Shown here: positions 1 through 8,503 of the stretch, piece by piece
Layout of the letters: the number at the start of each line of letters is the position of its first letter
Position numbering within the stretch: position 1 is the first letter of the stretch
Source: Caballeronia arationis
GTDB taxonomy: Bacteria; Pseudomonadota; Gammaproteobacteria; Burkholderiales; Burkholderiaceae
Length of the DNA: 45,679 nucleotides
Direction: 5' to 3'
Assembly (NCBI RefSeq): GCF_001544975.2
Contig: NZ_FCOG02000050.1
Location: 1-45,679, forward strand
Notes under the pieces: model-generated
What the model was told of the DNA's origin: nothing
What the model saw: only the letters and a program-made list of their open reading frames with translations
Database searches by the model: none
Position numbers and translations under genes: made by a program

Positions 1-448
1 CCGCGCCTTCGTGGGCCAAGCACCTTGGTTCGTTTCGCGGATGACTTTGTCGTGATCCTTGCGCACAAGGACGATGCGGAGCGCGTCTTGCGGGTGCGGG
101 CAAGCGATTGGGCAAGTACGGACTCGAGTTACATCCGGACAAACGCGTACGCTCAAAGCAGTCAGCCGTGTCTGCCGTGGTATGCGGACCCGGCCGCTTC
201 GCGATCAGCACCAGCGTCTGAGTCGAATGCTTAAGGGGCACTATGCCTACTTTGGCATCAGCGGAAACTTCGAGCGCCTGGCGACTCTACGGCATCACGT
301 CGCCCGCATCTGGCGTAAGTGGTTGTCGCGAAGGGTCGAACGAACGCTCTATGCCATGGGTTGCCTTTATGAGAATACTAACACTATTCCCATTACCGCA
401 GCCTCGGATTGTCCGTCGTTACGCCAAACCGTGAGCGAATCTGCGTGA
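1..448 (+). pseudogene. Group II intron reverse transcriptase/maturase, decayed C-terminal remnant
   Basis: Homology to the group II intron maturase is visible only by moving between frames. Frame 1 from base 25 gives VRFADDFVVILAHKDDAE, which carries the FADD catalytic core of the reverse transcriptase. Frame 3 from base 111 gives GKYGLELHPDKRVR. Frame 2 from about base 225 gives LKGHYAYFGISGNF and RIWRKWLSRR, typical of the maturase/thumb end. At least two frameshifts therefore separate the conserved blocks, and the 5' part lies outside the window. No functional protein is possible. The intron's own domain V follows directly, so this is the 3' end of one intron rather than a stray gene fragment. 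Confidence 0.8.
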
Positions 449-452
449 TGAG

Positions 453-486
453 GAACCGGATGCGTTAATTGGGCTCGTCCGGATCT
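453..486 (+). other. Group II intron domain V (degenerate)
   Basis: The sequence follows the domain V pattern GA-CCG-A, TGC triad, internal stem-loop, then T-CGG-TCT. The outer arms GAACCGGA and TCCGGATC pair apart from one mismatch. The inner stem seems damaged (GGGCTCG, where a base-paired GCGCACG-like arm would be expected). It lies just after the maturase remnant, as expected at an intron 3' end. The remaining bases up to 725 show no gene. Confidence 0.6.
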
Positions 487-725
487 GTGAGGGGTGAGGG
501 GGGCGACCTCCTCGCCTACTCGGAGGCCGCCAGGTTAAAAAATGGGCCCAAAGCGGATGCCCAGGCCCAAAGGATGATTCCCCGCGCACGACCGCCACCG
601 AACGAACTTGACAGCCGACCTGCCGGTAATCACCGCGTGGATATGTCGGACCCGTGCGTCGACCGCTGTCCGACTAAGCTGAAAGCAGCATTTTTTTCGC
701 CGATGCGCAGCAGCCAGACGACTTG

Positions 726-1670
726 TCACTCGGTCCCTGGAAGCGGACTCGATACGAGGACCGTCGCGACTCCTATAACGGCTATTAGCACCCACGACTC
801 GACATGCAAGACGGTCGAAAAGCGCCTTAGTTGGCGCGTCTGATTCTCCGACGACGAACCGCGCAATGACGCAAGCAACGCCGGCATCTCGAAGAACCGG
901 TTGTGGCCGCCAAGCGCCGCTGCGACTAGCACAAGCGCAAGCTTGGCGACAAGTACCAAACCATACGACGAACCCAGAATGTTCTCAAGCGCGCTGACAC
1001 CACGCCAACCGTTATACGCGCCGGTCAAGAACAAAGCGATAAGCGCGACAGTCGCGGCATCCGACATTGCTTGAATATAGCTGGCGCCACCGGAGAGCTC
1101 AGTTGGGCATGCGCGCGACATCCCTGGAGAAACGATAAAGGTTGCCGTTAGCACCATGCCAACCCATGAGCTAATTGCGAGAAGATGAATCCAGTCAGCC
1201 CATACCGGAAGACTCAAAATGCCTGCATCGACTGGATGACCGGCGTTGCTTTTTGCTAGTGCCACTCCGGCTATCGCGAGCCATAGGAGAGGCTGAACAG
1301 GAATGCCGGGGCGATTTCTTCTTATGAAAGACATCGCTACGGCGCACAGTAACAGCACCGCCCCGATTGCCCAAATATGTCCGAACTGTGTTTTCAGCAA
1401 CATCGAGCGCACGGCAGGCCACGCGTCATATAGCGAAGTCTCGCTCATCAACGCGCAATGCACCCAGAACCCCGCCGTGCTCGACAGCAACGCAACGATA
1501 GCTGAGGTTTTGAAGACAGATGCGAGTTTTTCAGACACACGCACCTGCCATCCGGGCGCTGGTCCCTTGAGCCACCGCGCGCTCAACAGGGCACCCACAG
1601 TTGCTGCAAGACCGAGGTTTTGCAGCGCGATCAGAACAAGGCGCGCGATGTCCAAGGGCCCGTAGTTCAT
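726..1670 (-). CDS. copD: Copper resistance protein CopD, inner-membrane
   Basis: A 314-residue polytopic membrane protein with about eight hydrophobic segments, matching CopD/PcoD in length and pattern. Family members work with periplasmic CopC in copper trafficking across the inner membrane. Conserved-looking features include the WIHLLAISSWVGM segment near residues 162-174, with a membrane His typical of CopD, and a C-terminal FSTVLHVESWVL segment. The start codon overlaps the copC stop by one base (TAATG), so the two are translationally coupled. It is the last gene of the minus-strand copper operon. Import versus export is debated for this family and cannot be told from sequence. Confidence 0.9.
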   Translation of the reverse strand: MNYGPLDIARLVLIALQNLGLAATVGALLSARWLKGPAPGWQVRVSEKLASVFKTSAIVALLSSTAGFWVHCALMSETSLYDAWPAVRSMLLKTQFGHIWAIGAVLLLCAVAMSFIRRNRPGIPVQPLLWLAIAGVALAKSNAGHPVDAGILSLPVWADWIHLLAISSWVGMVLTATFIVSPGMSRACPTELSGGASYIQAMSDAATVALIALFLTGAYNGWRGVSALENILGSSYGLVLVAKLALVLVAAALGGHNRFFEMPALLASLRGSSSENQTRQLRRFSTVLHVESWVLIAVIGVATVLVSSPLPGTE

Positions 1671-2044
1671 TACTTCACCGAGAATTTATACGTACCTTTC
1701 GCTTTGTGACTGTCGCCAGTCATCACAGCCCACTGCACAGAGTATGAACCCGCTGCCAACATGGGGACACTGAGCGTCAAAACACGCTTATTCGACGGGT
1801 CAACCTTGGCCTTTTCATCTCCAACCACGGCTCCGCTCGCGTCGGAAACCTTGATGGTGCTGAACGCGGGTTCGAGGTCTTCATTGAAGGTCAAACGCAA
1901 CGTGTTAGGTGCCGGCGAAACGGTCTCATTGACAGCCGGTTCAGCGCTCTCGAGCTTACCGTGTGCGCAAGCGATTGCCGGCGCCAATGCGATTGCAAAG
2001 GTCGTTGATACTGCCGCGATAAACTTGCCTTTCGAAGCCTTCAT
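1670..2044 (-). CDS. copC: Periplasmic copper-binding protein CopC
   Basis: A CopC-type beta-sandwich protein of 124 residues. It begins with a Sec signal peptide (MKASKGKFIAAVSTTFAIAL, cleaved near AIACA-HGKLE), so the mature protein starts with His, the usual first copper ligand. The family motifs HGKLESAEPA, LRLTFNEDLEPAF and WAVMTGDSHKAKGTYKF are present, the last providing the second His. Start chosen at 2044 because it opens the signal peptide and has an AAGG ribosome site; an upstream ATG at 2095 only adds an unlikely extension. It sits between the CusF-like gene and copD, with which it shares a one-base overlap. Confidence 0.92.
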   Translation of the reverse strand: MKASKGKFIAAVSTTFAIALAPAIACAHGKLESAEPAVNETVSPAPNTLRLTFNEDLEPAFSTIKVSDASGAVVGDEKAKVDPSNKRVLTLSVPMLAAGSYSVQWAVMTGDSHKAKGTYKFSVK

Positions 2045-2114
2045 GTCTATGTACCTTGTAGTGGTTGATACGAGCCGCCGAGACGTCTCACGCACCGGTT
2101 GCTCTCGATTCGTT

Positions 2115-2462
2115 TTACTGCTTCTGCAGCTTCGTCACAGTCAGAGCGCCGTCGACTTCCTCAGCGACGAAGTCAATCTTGTCGCCCACCTTGACCTGCG
2201 ACAGCATGGTCGGGTCCTTTACTTTGAAGGCCATCGTCATGCCGTCCATGCCGAGGTTTTCAAGCGGACCGTGCTTGATGGTCAACTTGCCCGATGCGGT
2301 GTCCACCTTCTTGACTTCACCGTGCGACATCGACGGGTTCGCGGCACCACCCTGCTTTGCGCCGTTCGACATGTCCATGTTTCCCATCTCCCCAGCGGCA
2401 AAGGCAGCGCCAGATGTGGTCAGAGCAAAGCCCAGTGCAATCGATACGAACGTCTTTTTCAT
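2115..2462 (-). CDS. CusF-like periplasmic Cu/Ag-binding protein
   Basis: A 115-residue secreted protein with a signal peptide ending near AAFAA, a Met-rich linker (GEMGNMDMSN) and a C-terminal CusF domain from about residue 46. The metal loop reads KHGPLENLGMDGMTMAF: the His and the MTM pair of E. coli CusF are kept, but the position of its copper-contacting Trp is Met. The family carries Cu(I)/Ag(I) to RND pumps or oxidases. It lies between the multicopper oxidase and copC, with 58 bases upstream and 70 downstream, so it is probably in the same transcript. No RND pump is encoded in this operon, so its partner may be the oxidase or CopC, or the CusCBA pump further along. Confidence 0.88.
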   Translation of the reverse strand: MKKTFVSIALGFALTTSGAAFAAGEMGNMDMSNGAKQGGAANPSMSHGEVKKVDTASGKLTIKHGPLENLGMDGMTMAFKVKDPTMLSQVKVGDKIDFVAEEVDGALTVTKLQKQ

Positions 2463-2520
2463 GCTTTCACCCCCAAATAAGGTTAAGAAATCATCTGCGT
2501 CTCGCCGAAGACTCTGCGAA

Positions 2521-3816
2521 TCAACTGTCTGATATGTCGCCGGTGTACTCGTATGCGACGGTACCTTTCGGGTGCTTGTACCATCCCGGGTCTCGAAAAT
2601 CGGTACGGGCCAAGCCTTCGCGAACTTTCACCACAGTGAACATGCCTCCCATTTCGAGCGGTCCAAACGGACCAGTCCCCGTCATCATGGGTAGCGTGTT
2701 ATCAGGCAAGGGCATTTCCATCTCACCCATGGCGCCTCCTGTACTGCCCATTGCCATGTAGTCGGGCACAAGCTTATTGATGCGCTTCGCTAAGTCTTTT
2801 TGCTGCACACCAATCAAGTTCGGCACCTGGTGACCCATGGCGTTCATCGTGTGGTGAGATTTATGACAGTGAAACGCCCAGTCGCCAGGGCGATTCGCCG
2901 TAAACTCAATGGCTCGCATCTGCCCCACGGCCACGTCTGCGGTCACCTCCGGCCAGCGGGCGCTGGGTGGTATCCAGCCTCCGTCCGTGCCTGCCACTTC
3001 AAAGTGGTATCCATGCAGGTGGATTGGGTGATTGGTCATCGTCAAATTGCCGAACCGGATGCGAACGCGGTCTCCCATGCGCACCGGTAGCGGGTCAATG
3101 CCCGGGAACACTCGGGAATTCCACGTCCACATGTTGAAGTCGGTCATCTCATTCACGCGGGGCGTGAAGCTCCCTGGGTCAATGTCATACGCGGACATGA
3201 TGAAAACGAAATCACGGTCGACGCGCAGGACGTTCGGGTCCTTCGGATGAACGATGAACGTGCCCATCATGCCCATCGCCATTTGGACCATTTCGTCGGC
3301 GTGCGGGTGGTACATGAAGGTCCCGTGCTTCTCGAGTTGAAACTCGTAGACGAAGGTCTTGCCTGGAGGGATGTGCGGTTGTGTCAGACCTCCGACGCCG
3401 TCCATGCCGGATGGCAGGAGCATTCCGTGCCAGTGCACAGTGGTATGCTCCGGCAGCTTGTTCGTCACGAAGATGCGAACCTTGTCGCCCTCGACCGCTT
3501 CGATGGTCGGGCCTGGCGCTTGGCCGTTGTAGCCCCATAAGTTCGCTTTCATCCCGGGAGCCATTTCTCGCACGACCGGCTCGGCCGTTAGGTGAAATTC
3601 CTTCCAGCCGTTCTTCATGCGCCAGGGCAATGACCAACCATTGAGCGTCGCGACCGGCGTGTAGGGGCGGCCATTAGGCGGCGACAATGGCGGCTGCATG
3701 TCCACGCTGGTCATGGTCGGAGCTTCCGGCAACGACGCAGCCCCAGCTTTGCTCACGAGTGCTGCGCCAAGCAGAGCGGCACCCGAACCGCCGATAAATT
3801 TTCGACGTGAAACCAT
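2521..3816 (-). CDS. Tat-exported multicopper oxidase (CopA-type)
   Basis: A 431-residue cupredoxin oxidase. The N-terminus SRRKFIGGSGAALLG is a twin-arginine signal, so the folded enzyme reaches the periplasm. All four copper motifs are visible: HWHG (128-131), HPHA (170-173), HPIHLHG (263-269) and HCHKSHHTMNAM (316-327), the last fitting HCHxxxHxxxxM. It should oxidise Cu(I) to less toxic Cu(II). It is much shorter than classical CopA/PcoA (about 600 residues). The C-terminal region (residues 345-400) is Met-rich. One base separates its start from the stop of the upstream TolC-type gene, so the two are tightly coupled. A laccase-like two-domain enzyme is the alternative reading. Confidence 0.9.
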   Translation of the reverse strand: MVSRRKFIGGSGAALLGAALVSKAGAASLPEAPTMTSVDMQPPLSPPNGRPYTPVATLNGWSLPWRMKNGWKEFHLTAEPVVREMAPGMKANLWGYNGQAPGPTIEAVEGDKVRIFVTNKLPEHTTVHWHGMLLPSGMDGVGGLTQPHIPPGKTFVYEFQLEKHGTFMYHPHADEMVQMAMGMMGTFIVHPKDPNVLRVDRDFVFIMSAYDIDPGSFTPRVNEMTDFNMWTWNSRVFPGIDPLPVRMGDRVRIRFGNLTMTNHPIHLHGYHFEVAGTDGGWIPPSARWPEVTADVAVGQMRAIEFTANRPGDWAFHCHKSHHTMNAMGHQVPNLIGVQQKDLAKRINKLVPDYMAMGSTGGAMGEMEMPLPDNTLPMMTGTGPFGPLEMGGMFTVVKVREGLARTDFRDPGWYKHPKGTVAYEYTGDISDS

Positions 3817-3817
3817 T

Positions 3818-5251
3818 TCATTTACCTTCAGTATTTGTGGGCGACGCAGGTTGCGTCAGAGGCTCGGGCTGAGACTGCGCCACCGCAAGCGCAGGAAGGC
3901 GACCACCAACCGCTTGTTGCAAATCAGTCTCGGCAATCCAGTAGTCCTTCAGCGCCTCGATATAGCTATTCACGGCACCGACCTGCTCACGCGAATCCGC
4001 GAGCAGTTCGAATACGCTAGCGAGCATGCCGTTGTAACGAAGCAAAAGCTCATCCGAAATCGTCTTGCGCAGCGGCACGACCTCGTCGCGGTAGTGCTTC
4101 GCGACGTCGTATTCGGTCACATAGGCCGAGTACGATTCGCGGACCTCCGAGCGAGCGTTTACAGCCGTCTCCGCCAACCGGTTCGCCGATTGCATGTAGA
4201 TTGCTTCCGCGCGCGCGACTTTCGAACCGCCCCAGTTAAAGACGGGAATCTCAACGCTGATTTCGTAGCCGTGCTCGTGACCCTTGTCCGTCTCGAAGTT
4301 ATTCAGAATCCCGACATCAAGCGCGTTGATAAAGCGCGTCGCCTTCGTCAGACCCAAGGACGTGGCGACACCCTGGGTCTGCAACTTCGCCGCTTGAATG
4401 TCAAGCCGGTTCTGCATCGCAAAGCTCTCTAGGTCCTTCAGTTCAGGTCGTGACTTAGGAAGGTCCGGCAGACGGTCGGGAAGCTGGTACTGGGCACCCG
4501 AGCCCCACAGGCCCAAGATGCGGGTCAGCTTCTCACGGGCTGAGACACTCCCTTGACGTGTCTTGGCTAGTTGAGCCGCCGAGTCGGCGTAAAACGCCTG
4601 TTCCCGCGCGTAGTCGAGCTTGCTGAAGTTGCCCGCTTGTTGCATCCGTTGCGCGAGTTCTGCGACCGCCTCCGCCGAATCCCTGACTTGCTCTGCGTAA
4701 GCAACCGACTGCTGTGCAGCTACTGCAGTGACGTACGCGCGGCGAGCGTCAGCGGCGACCTTGAGCATAGCGTCGGCGGTAAGCAGTTTGGTCTGTTCAA
4801 ACCGACGGCTCTCAATTCGAGTGGCGAGCGGCAGTGTGAAGATGCTCAAAATGCCGATTGAGAACGTGCGGCTGATGCTCAAATCGTTGCTGGAATGCGT
4901 CCGACTAAATGTGAAACTAGGGTTGGGCAAGCGTCCGGCCTGCACGAGGTCAGCCTCGGAGATGCCGAGCTCCGCATAAGAAGCCTGCAATCCGCGATTG
5001 TTCAGAAGCGCGACCTGTACTGCATCGTCCATCGATAGCGGCTTGGCCAACAATTCCTTGGTTCGCTTGAAGACCGCATCACGGTCTTCGTCAGTTTTCA
5101 CGATGACGGCGTCTTTGCCCAATCGCTCAGACGCGACGTTAGAAACGCTGTTGAAGCCGCCGTCCTTGGAAAATGTCGTGCACCCGGCAAGCACCGCGAC
5201 GATGCTTACGGTCGTGACCAGACGTCCAGCAGAGAAAGGATGCTGGTTCAT
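3818..5251 (-). CDS. TolC-family outer-membrane efflux lipoprotein
   Basis: A 477-residue TolC/CusC-type protein. It starts with a lipoprotein signal whose lipobox is LAGC (Cys at about residue 24), then shows the long alpha-helical repeats typical of outer-membrane efflux proteins. The FNWGGSKVARAEA segment near residue 338 matches the family's second repeat. It should form a trimeric outer-membrane duct. No RND transporter or adaptor is next to it: it lies between the Met/His-rich gene (ATGA overlap with that stop) and the multicopper oxidase, the position held by CopB in copABCD operons. It may serve another pump in the island or act in a copper sequestration role. Confidence 0.85.
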   Translation of the reverse strand: MNQHPFSAGRLVTTVSIVAVLAGCTTFSKDGGFNSVSNVASERLGKDAVIVKTDEDRDAVFKRTKELLAKPLSMDDAVQVALLNNRGLQASYAELGISEADLVQAGRLPNPSFTFSRTHSSNDLSISRTFSIGILSIFTLPLATRIESRRFEQTKLLTADAMLKVAADARRAYVTAVAAQQSVAYAEQVRDSAEAVAELAQRMQQAGNFSKLDYAREQAFYADSAAQLAKTRQGSVSAREKLTRILGLWGSGAQYQLPDRLPDLPKSRPELKDLESFAMQNRLDIQAAKLQTQGVATSLGLTKATRFINALDVGILNNFETDKGHEHGYEISVEIPVFNWGGSKVARAEAIYMQSANRLAETAVNARSEVRESYSAYVTEYDVAKHYRDEVVPLRKTISDELLLRYNGMLASVFELLADSREQVGAVNSYIEALKDYWIAETDLQQAVGGRLPALAVAQSQPEPLTQPASPTNTEGK

Positions 5252-5703
5252 TCGTGCATGCCCTCGTGGTTCATGTGCCGTTTCTTGTTGTCACCGGCCG
5301 CACCCGCCTTATCGGCGGGTACCGCCTTCGGGGACATTTGCGAATGGTCCATTCCCGCCACTCCGTCGTGGTTCATCTGCCCCTGCCCGTCGCTGCTCGA
5401 TGCATCAGTTTTTACGCTGCGAGTAGCCGTTGGCGCTGACATTCCTGAGTGGTCCATCCCTCCCATTCCCGGCATGCCAGCCACACCACGCCTCTTGGCT
5501 GGCGTGGCTACGGCGTTGTTGAGTTCGGGCCAAGACGCGACCGGCTTGTCTTGGAACGGTTGATAGGCGCCGGTTACTGACGGAACGCTCTCGGCCGGCA
5601 CCGATGCGGCGGCGTCAGTCGGGTCAGGGAGAGACGGCGCCTCGCTCGCGAACGAACGCATCGCCGCAGCTGCAGTGAGCAGCGCCGCTAAAATAATTCG
5701 CAT
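5248..5703 (-). CDS. Secreted Met/His-rich protein, putative copper binder
   Basis: A 151-residue protein with an N-terminal signal (MRIILAALLTAAAAMRSFAS). The mature part is low-complexity and carries repeated Met/His clusters: MPGMGGMDHSGM, QMNHDGVAGMDHSQM and, at the end, RHMNHEGMHE. Such motifs bind Cu(I)/Cu(II) in CopA and PcoA-type proteins. No enzyme domain is visible. The start at 5703 was chosen because it opens the signal peptide; the frame is open upstream to 5826, but that region overlaps the preceding gene and looks non-coding. Its stop overlaps the TolC-type start (ATGA), so it belongs to the copper operon. Copper buffering is inferred from composition only. Confidence 0.75.
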   Translation of the reverse strand: MRIILAALLTAAAAMRSFASEAPSLPDPTDAAASVPAESVPSVTGAYQPFQDKPVASWPELNNAVATPAKRRGVAGMPGMGGMDHSGMSAPTATRSVKTDASSSDGQGQMNHDGVAGMDHSQMSPKAVPADKAGAAGDNKKRHMNHEGMHE

Positions 5704-5788
5704 GAAGGTTTTCTCGACGTAAGTCACCTGTCCGCAAAAAATGCGGCCAGAACAAAGGTGCGTCACGCCATGGGCGAGACGGCTCGAC

Positions 5789-6196
5789 TTAAACGACGAG
5801 AGTGCGAGGCGGACGTTCGATGCCACCCGTCAAAAAACAGGCTGCGCGGATGGGCGGCGGCGTAGGAGCCACGTGATGGGCTAGTTCGATGGGCGTTGCA
5901 ACGACCGCAACTAGCGGCAACGCGCTCCCAAAGCAACACGACGCGCAGGTACTGCAGTGTCCGTTACCGTGACTTTGGGAGCCTTCGTGCGAGTCGTGAT
6001 CGTGTAGGGCGGCATCCATCGAGACCACAGAATTCGTCGATGTATGGAACATGCGGTCAATGTGGCGATGATTAACGGTCGAAGCCTCTCCGCCGGGTTG
6101 CGTCAGCTCGCAGCCCAACGGGGCGCCCGCGAATGCACGAGCCGACAAGCTCAGCATCAGCAAAACGACAGTGAGAAATCTTCGCCAGTTAGTCAT
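5789..6196 (-). CDS. Small secreted Cys/His-rich protein (CzcI/CopL-like)
   Basis: A 135-residue protein with an N-terminal hydrophobic signal (WRRFLTVVLLMLSLSARAFA), then His-rich stretches (HDHDSHEGSQSHGNGH), a Cys cluster (CSTCASCC), a second hydrophobic stretch and an ERPPR tail. This outline matches small CzcI/CopL/DUF2946-type proteins found at the front of metal operons, whose exact role is unclear. It is the first gene of the minus-strand copper operon, downstream of the operator at 6322-6344. Start set at 6196; an in-frame ATG at 6214 is possible. Two other small proteins of the same outline lie at 11673 and 20530. Confidence 0.65.
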   Translation of the reverse strand: MTNWRRFLTVVLLMLSLSARAFAGAPLGCELTQPGGEASTVNHRHIDRMFHTSTNSVVSMDAALHDHDSHEGSQSHGNGHCSTCASCCFGSALPLVAVVATPIELAHHVAPTPPPIRAACFLTGGIERPPRTLVV

Positions 6197-6321
6197 GAGG
6201 CCAGAGTCTAGCATGCGGGTTTATACCCGTTGTAAGGTGCGGAGGTATTTGAGGGAACGATACACACGCGACAGTGACGCCGCCGTGGCGTGAACATTAC
6301 CGCTTTGTCATCGAAGCTGCT

Positions 6322-6344
6322 GAAAATGACCAAAATGTCATTTC
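6322..6344. promoter_or_regulatory. CusR/CopR-type operator, divergent promoter region
   Basis: ATGAC (6326-6330), CAAAAT, then GTCAT (6337-6341), extended to a palindrome AAATGAC-N6-GTCATTT. This is the layout of the E. coli CusR box (AAAATGACAANNTTGTCATTTT). It lies between the minus-strand copper operon and copR, so one operator can serve both directions. Confidence 0.75.
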
Positions 6345-6410
6345 GTCGCCATCTTATTGAATGGCGGCAATTGTTAATCTCACCGTCGTGGTTCGAATGT
6401 AAGGCAGGGT

Positions 6411-7082
6411 ATGCGCATACTTCTCATCGAAGACGAACAAAAGATGACGTCATACCTGCACAAGGGTCTGACAGAGGCGAGCTTCAACGTCGACGTCGCC
6501 ACCAATGGCAAGGACGGACTCTTCCTCGCATTGCATGAGGACTTCGATATCGTCGTCCTCGACGTAATGCTTCCCCAATTGGATGGATTTGAGGTGCTGC
6601 GCCGATTGCGCCAGCAGAAGTCCACGCCAGTTCTTCTCCTCACCGCCCGTGACACCGTTGAGGACAAGGTAAAGGGGCTCGAGTTAGGTGCCGACGACTA
6701 CCTCTCGAAGCCGTTCGCCTACGCTGAATTCTTGGCACGCATCAAATCCCTGCTTCGACGCTCGCCGCGCGGAGCACGCGACGTCATCAACATCGCTGAC
6801 CTCGAGATTGAACTTTTCAAGCGGCGGGCGCGACGCGGAAACGTTCGCATCGATTTGACAGCCCAGGAGTTCGCGCTTCTTCAACTTATGGCGGAACGCC
6901 AGGGAGAGGTGCTAACCCGAACCTTCATCACGTCTCAGTTGTGGGATATGAACTTCGACAGCGACACAAATGTCGTCGACGTCGCGATGAAACGCCTGCG
7001 CGCCAAAATCGACGCCCCGTTTGAACGTAAGCTGCTCCACACAGTGCGTGGCATGGGCTATGTCCTCGAGGAGCGTACATGA
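6411..7082 (+). CDS. copR: Copper-responsive response regulator (CopR/CusR/IrlR type)
   Basis: A 223-residue OmpR-family regulator. The receiver domain (residues 1-115) has the acidic pair E8-D9, the phospho-acceptor D51 in VVLDVMLP and the Lys in LSKPF. A winged-helix DNA-binding domain follows (about 125-220), ending HTVRGMGYVLEERT. Sequence and context fit the CopR/CusR branch, which binds ATGAC-N6-GTCAT sites; one lies 67 bases upstream of the start and four more occur in the window. The stop overlaps the kinase start (ATGA). An AAGG-CAGGG ribosome site precedes ATG 6411. Confidence 0.9.
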   Translation: MRILLIEDEQKMTSYLHKGLTEASFNVDVATNGKDGLFLALHEDFDIVVLDVMLPQLDGFEVLRRLRQQKSTPVLLLTARDTVEDKVKGLELGADDYLSKPFAYAEFLARIKSLLRRSPRGARDVINIADLEIELFKRRARRGNVRIDLTAQEFALLQLMAERQGEVLTRTFITSQLWDMNFDSDTNVVDVAMKRLRAKIDAPFERKLLHTVRGMGYVLEERT

Positions 7083-8503
7083 GCAAGGATGGGCAGCACT
7101 ATTCGCTATCCGGACGCCTTGCTCTCGCCTTCTTGCTAATCGCGGCGATGGTATTCGCCATGATGGGGGCGTTCCTCTATACGTCACTGTCCGCGGAGCT
7201 TCAGAGGCGCGACGACATCGAGATTGAAGGAAAACTCAGTCAGTTTCTGCAGCTAACCCACGACGCGGGGACGGTGGCGGGCGTCCGTAAGGCGCAAGTC
7301 GTGTTTCGCGAGATACTGTTATCCCACCCGGGTGTTTATCTTGCGGTGCTAGACAAAACGGGGACATCTATAGCGCAACATTCCGAGGCGCCAGGTGCGA
7401 GTCTTTCATCGCTCTACGAATCTCAACGCGCCGAACGAGTCGCATACACGTGTACTCTCGGCCCAATCGGGTCTGCTAGATGCGTGTTCGCGAACGAGAC
7501 GCTACCTTCCGGCGAGCCGGTTCGCATTCTTCTTGCGCGCACCGCTTCTGACAGGGAGTCGCTGCTGAGAAGCTACCGCCTCGATGTTTGGGCTGCCGCT
7601 GCCGTTGGCTCAGCGCTTGTGGGCCTTCTAGGCTATCTCGTCGCGAGGCGCGGTCTGACGCCAGTGAAAAGTATCGGCCGTCAGGCATCTCGCATTGAGG
7701 CCGACAACTTAAGTGAAAGGCTCAATATAGGACGCGGTCCTGTTGAACTGAACGACATAGCCGTCTCTGTAAACCGCATGCTAGACCGCCTCGAACGCGC
7801 ATTTGTCCGCTTGTCTCAGTTTTCTTCTGACCTCGCCCATGATATGCGTACGCCGCTGGCGAACGTAATTAGTTCTTCCCAGATTACATTGTCCAAGACC
7901 AGAAGCGTTGAAGAATACGAAGCACTCGTTGATTCGAATATCGAGGAATGCGAACGTCTTCAGCGCATGATTGAAAACATGCTATTTCTTGCCCGGACGG
8001 ACAATGCAAAGCAGGGCCTAAAGGTGTCATCGTTGGATATTGGCTCGGAACTGCGACGCCTCGCATCATACTTCCAGGGCCTTGCTGATGAGAGCGGACA
8101 CAACCTTGTTATCGAAGGTGGCGGCGCCGTCAGAGCGGATACGACCATGTTTAGACGTGCAGTGAGTAACCTTGTCAGTAATGCCTTAGACCACGCGGCG
8201 CCTGGTTCGACCATAGTTCTAAAGGCGACTGCACAACCGAGAGCGATGAGCATTTCAGTAACCAACTCGGGCAAAGTAATTCCCCCAATTCATCTTGATA
8301 ATATCTTCGACCGGTTTTATCGCGTCGACCCAGCAAGGCACGAGTCGGGGAAGAACTCGGGACTTGGGCTTGCCATTGTGAAATCCATCATGGAATTGCA
8401 TCGCGGCAATGTCGAAGTAGAGAGCGGTGACGGACGTACTACCTTTACGCTGACGTTCCCTAAATCCGCGGCCATCGCGTCGCTGGAGGAGTCAACAGTA
8501 TGA
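7079..8503 (+). CDS. copS: Copper-sensing histidine kinase (CopS/CusS type)
   Basis: A 474-residue inner-membrane sensor. One membrane segment lies near residues 13-36, followed by a periplasmic sensor region of about 125 residues with a Cys pair (CTLGPIGSARC), then a second membrane segment near 165-187 and a HAMP region. The H-box is SSDLAHDMRTPLANV with phospho-acceptor H254. The ATPase motifs follow: NLVSNALDHA (N box), DNIFDRFYRVD and GLGLAIVKSI. It should sense periplasmic Cu(I)/Ag(I) and phosphorylate CopR. It overlaps copR upstream and the beta-propeller gene downstream, both by ATGA, giving a three-gene coupled unit. Confidence 0.9.
   Translation: MSKDGQHYSLSGRLALAFLLIAAMVFAMMGAFLYTSLSAELQRRDDIEIEGKLSQFLQLTHDAGTVAGVRKAQVVFREILLSHPGVYLAVLDKTGTSIAQHSEAPGASLSSLYESQRAERVAYTCTLGPIGSARCVFANETLPSGEPVRILLARTASDRESLLRSYRLDVWAAAAVGSALVGLLGYLVARRGLTPVKSIGRQASRIEADNLSERLNIGRGPVELNDIAVSVNRMLDRLERAFVRLSQFSSDLAHDMRTPLANVISSSQITLSKTRSVEEYEALVDSNIEECERLQRMIENMLFLARTDNAKQGLKVSSLDIGSELRRLASYFQGLADESGHNLVIEGGGAVRADTTMFRRAVSNLVSNALDHAAPGSTIVLKATAQPRAMSISVTNSGKVIPPIHLDNIFDRFYRVDPARHESGKNSGLGLAIVKSIMELHRGNVEVESGDGRTTFTLTFPKSAAIASLEESTV

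Noticed and set aside
469..843. Plus-strand frame after the intron remnant
   Set aside because: Covers the intron domain V and the end of copD on the other strand; no recognisable domain.
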